Assembly: GCA_012961305.1 (NCBI GenBank) | Contig: DTZQ01000534.1 | Span: forward strand, 1 to 5,866 | Reading direction: 5' to 3' | Length of the DNA stretch: 5,866 bases | From: Armatimonadota bacterium | Lineage (GTDB): Bacteria > Armatimonadota > UBA10988 > DTZQ01 | Shown here: in pieces, positions 5,119 through 5,866 of the stretch | Numbering within the stretch: position 1 is the first letter of the stretch | How the letters are laid out: each line of letters begins with the position of its first letter | The notes under the pieces: generated by a model | What the model saw: the letters and a program-made list of their open reading frames with translations, nothing else | The model's database searches: none | What the model was told of the DNA's origin: nothing | Translations under genes and position numbers: made by a program

Positions 5119-5866
5119 ATGACCACGCGCCTAACGTTCCTGCGGGCGGCAGCCCTGGGCCTGAGCGTTTCCTTCATCGGCCCAGTGCTCGCCCAGGAAA
5201 CCCTGACTTATCGCTATTTTCTGGACCGTTTGACCGACTTAGCAGGACTGCCCTATTTGGAGCCGGGGGTGAAATGCGCCCAGGCTTCCAGTTACGACCG
5301 GGCCAGCCACGACCCGGCCCACTGGGGCGCCAATGCGGATTCTGGCAAGTACATCCGCATCGAACCCAACGGCGAGGCGGTCATGGTCGAGTTGGAGGGC
5401 CCCGGCTGTATCTTCCGCATCTGGTCGGCCAATCCCCAGGGAAAAATTCGCTTCTATCTGGACGGAGACGCGGAACCGACCTATGAGTTCGACTTCCATC
5501 GGTTGTTCCGGGGCGAGTTCGGCCCCCAGAAGGTGCCTCGCCCCATCGTCTACAAGCGCGACCCGAACAATCCTCGCTCGGCCTCGGATTGCTACTTGCC
5601 CATCCCCTTCGCCCGAAGTTGCAAGGTCACCGCGGACAAACCCCACGGCCAGTACTACCACATCGGCTACAAACTCTACCCGCCGGGGACGAAGGTGGAG
5701 ACCTTCCACCTGCCTCTGAGCGAGGAGGACAATCGGCGGCTGCAGGAAGTGGCCCTCGTCTGGAGCCGCCGGGGCCAGAACCCGGTGAGTCCCAGCCCGC
5801 AGGCACAAACCAGGCGGCGGGAGTTCCACCTGGCGCCGGGCCAGGAGGCAACCGTTGTGGACTTGC
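5119..5866 (+). CDS. Exported DUF2961 (GH172-like) protein, N-terminal 249 residues; 3' end outside window
   Basis: The frame stays open to the window end (last whole codon 5863-5865). Residues 1-25 form a signal sequence, with likely cleavage after VLA before Gln26. Its n-region, TRLTFLR, looks like a Tat motif with the second Arg replaced by Leu, so Sec export is more probable. The mature region shows DUF2961 hallmarks: SSYDRAS (57-63), DSGKYI (74-79), GPGCIFRIWSA (94-104), IRFYLDG (110-116) and YLPIPFARSCKV (159-170). Family knowledge: DUF2961 is glycoside hydrolase family GH172, with characterised difructose-dianhydride synthase/alpha-D-fructofuranosidase and exo-D-arabinofuranosidase members. 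The catalytic glutamates, as I recall, fall in the later part of the domain and are probably beyond the window. The role is probably extracellular or periplasmic furanoside processing, substrate unknown. It follows the sulfatase-fold gene after 37 nt with no terminator between. Confidence 0.85.
   Translation, partial: MTTRLTFLRAAALGLSVSFIGPVLAQETLTYRYFLDRLTDLAGLPYLEPGVKCAQASSYDRASHDPAHWGANADSGKYIRIEPNGEAVMVELEGPGCIFRIWSANPQGKIRFYLDGDAEPTYEFDFHRLFRGEFGPQKVPRPIVYKRDPNNPRSASDCYLPIPFARSCKVTADKPHGQYYHIGYKLYPPGTKVETFHLPLSEEDNRRLQEVALVWSRRGQNPVSPSPQAQTRRREFHLAPGQEATVVDL

Noticed and set aside
5239..5829. 196-codon minus-strand frame over the DUF2961 gene
   Set aside because: The plus strand carries clear DUF2961 motifs through the same bases; the minus frame shows no recognisable domain.

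Overview
This is a GC-rich bacterial window with six protein genes, two of them cut by the window edges, in four blocks. The gene mix suggests a heterotrophic, polysaccharide-handling bacterium: a DUF1559-type (H-X9-DG) prepilin-like protein, a Tat-exported protein of the fucose/arabinose isomerase fold, a sulfatase-fold enzyme and an exported DUF2961 protein. Such sets are typical of Planctomycetota, Armatimonadota/Fervidibacterota and related phyla. That placement is inference from gene content; there is no rRNA or other phylogenetic marker except a PRPP synthetase.

Layout. (1) Bases 1-391, + strand: the C-terminal part of a DUF1559 protein with an exact H-X9-DG motif. (2) 392-531: a leader with several small inverted repeats, one covering the Shine-Dalgarno sequence of the next gene. 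(3) 532-762, + strand: a 76-residue single-pass membrane protein with a Glu/Pro/Met tail. (4) 763-996: a convergent intergenic region with a compound hairpin (784-829) and a terminator-like 12-bp inverted repeat followed by T6 (854-943). (5) 997-2451, - strand: a 484-residue Tat-signal protein of the L-fucose isomerase fold. (6) 2452-2726: a divergent regulatory region with a good sigma-70-like promoter and a 9-bp dyad over its -35 box. (7) 2727-5866, + strand: a tight three-gene cluster of ribose-phosphate pyrophosphokinase (prs), a cytoplasmic sulfatase-fold enzyme 15 nt downstream, and an exported DUF2961 (GH172-like) protein 37 nt further on, truncated by the window end.

The most interesting block is the prs - sulfatase-fold - DUF2961 cluster facing the isomerase-like gene. 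Prs makes PRPP. The sulfatase-fold enzyme has Thr49 where true sulfatases have the Cys/Ser that becomes formylglycine, so it is more likely a phosphoesterase or phosphotransferase than a sulfatase. Characterised DUF2961 proteins (GH172) act on furanosides, including D-arabinofuranosides. Classical FucI enzymes also accept D-arabinose. A pentofuranose-centred pathway (PRPP, phosphoryl transfer or hydrolysis, extracellular furanosidase, sugar-binding or isomerase fold) is therefore a testable hypothesis, but nothing in the sequence proves the genes share a substrate.

No tRNA, rRNA, CRISPR array, transposase, insertion sequence or origin was recognised.
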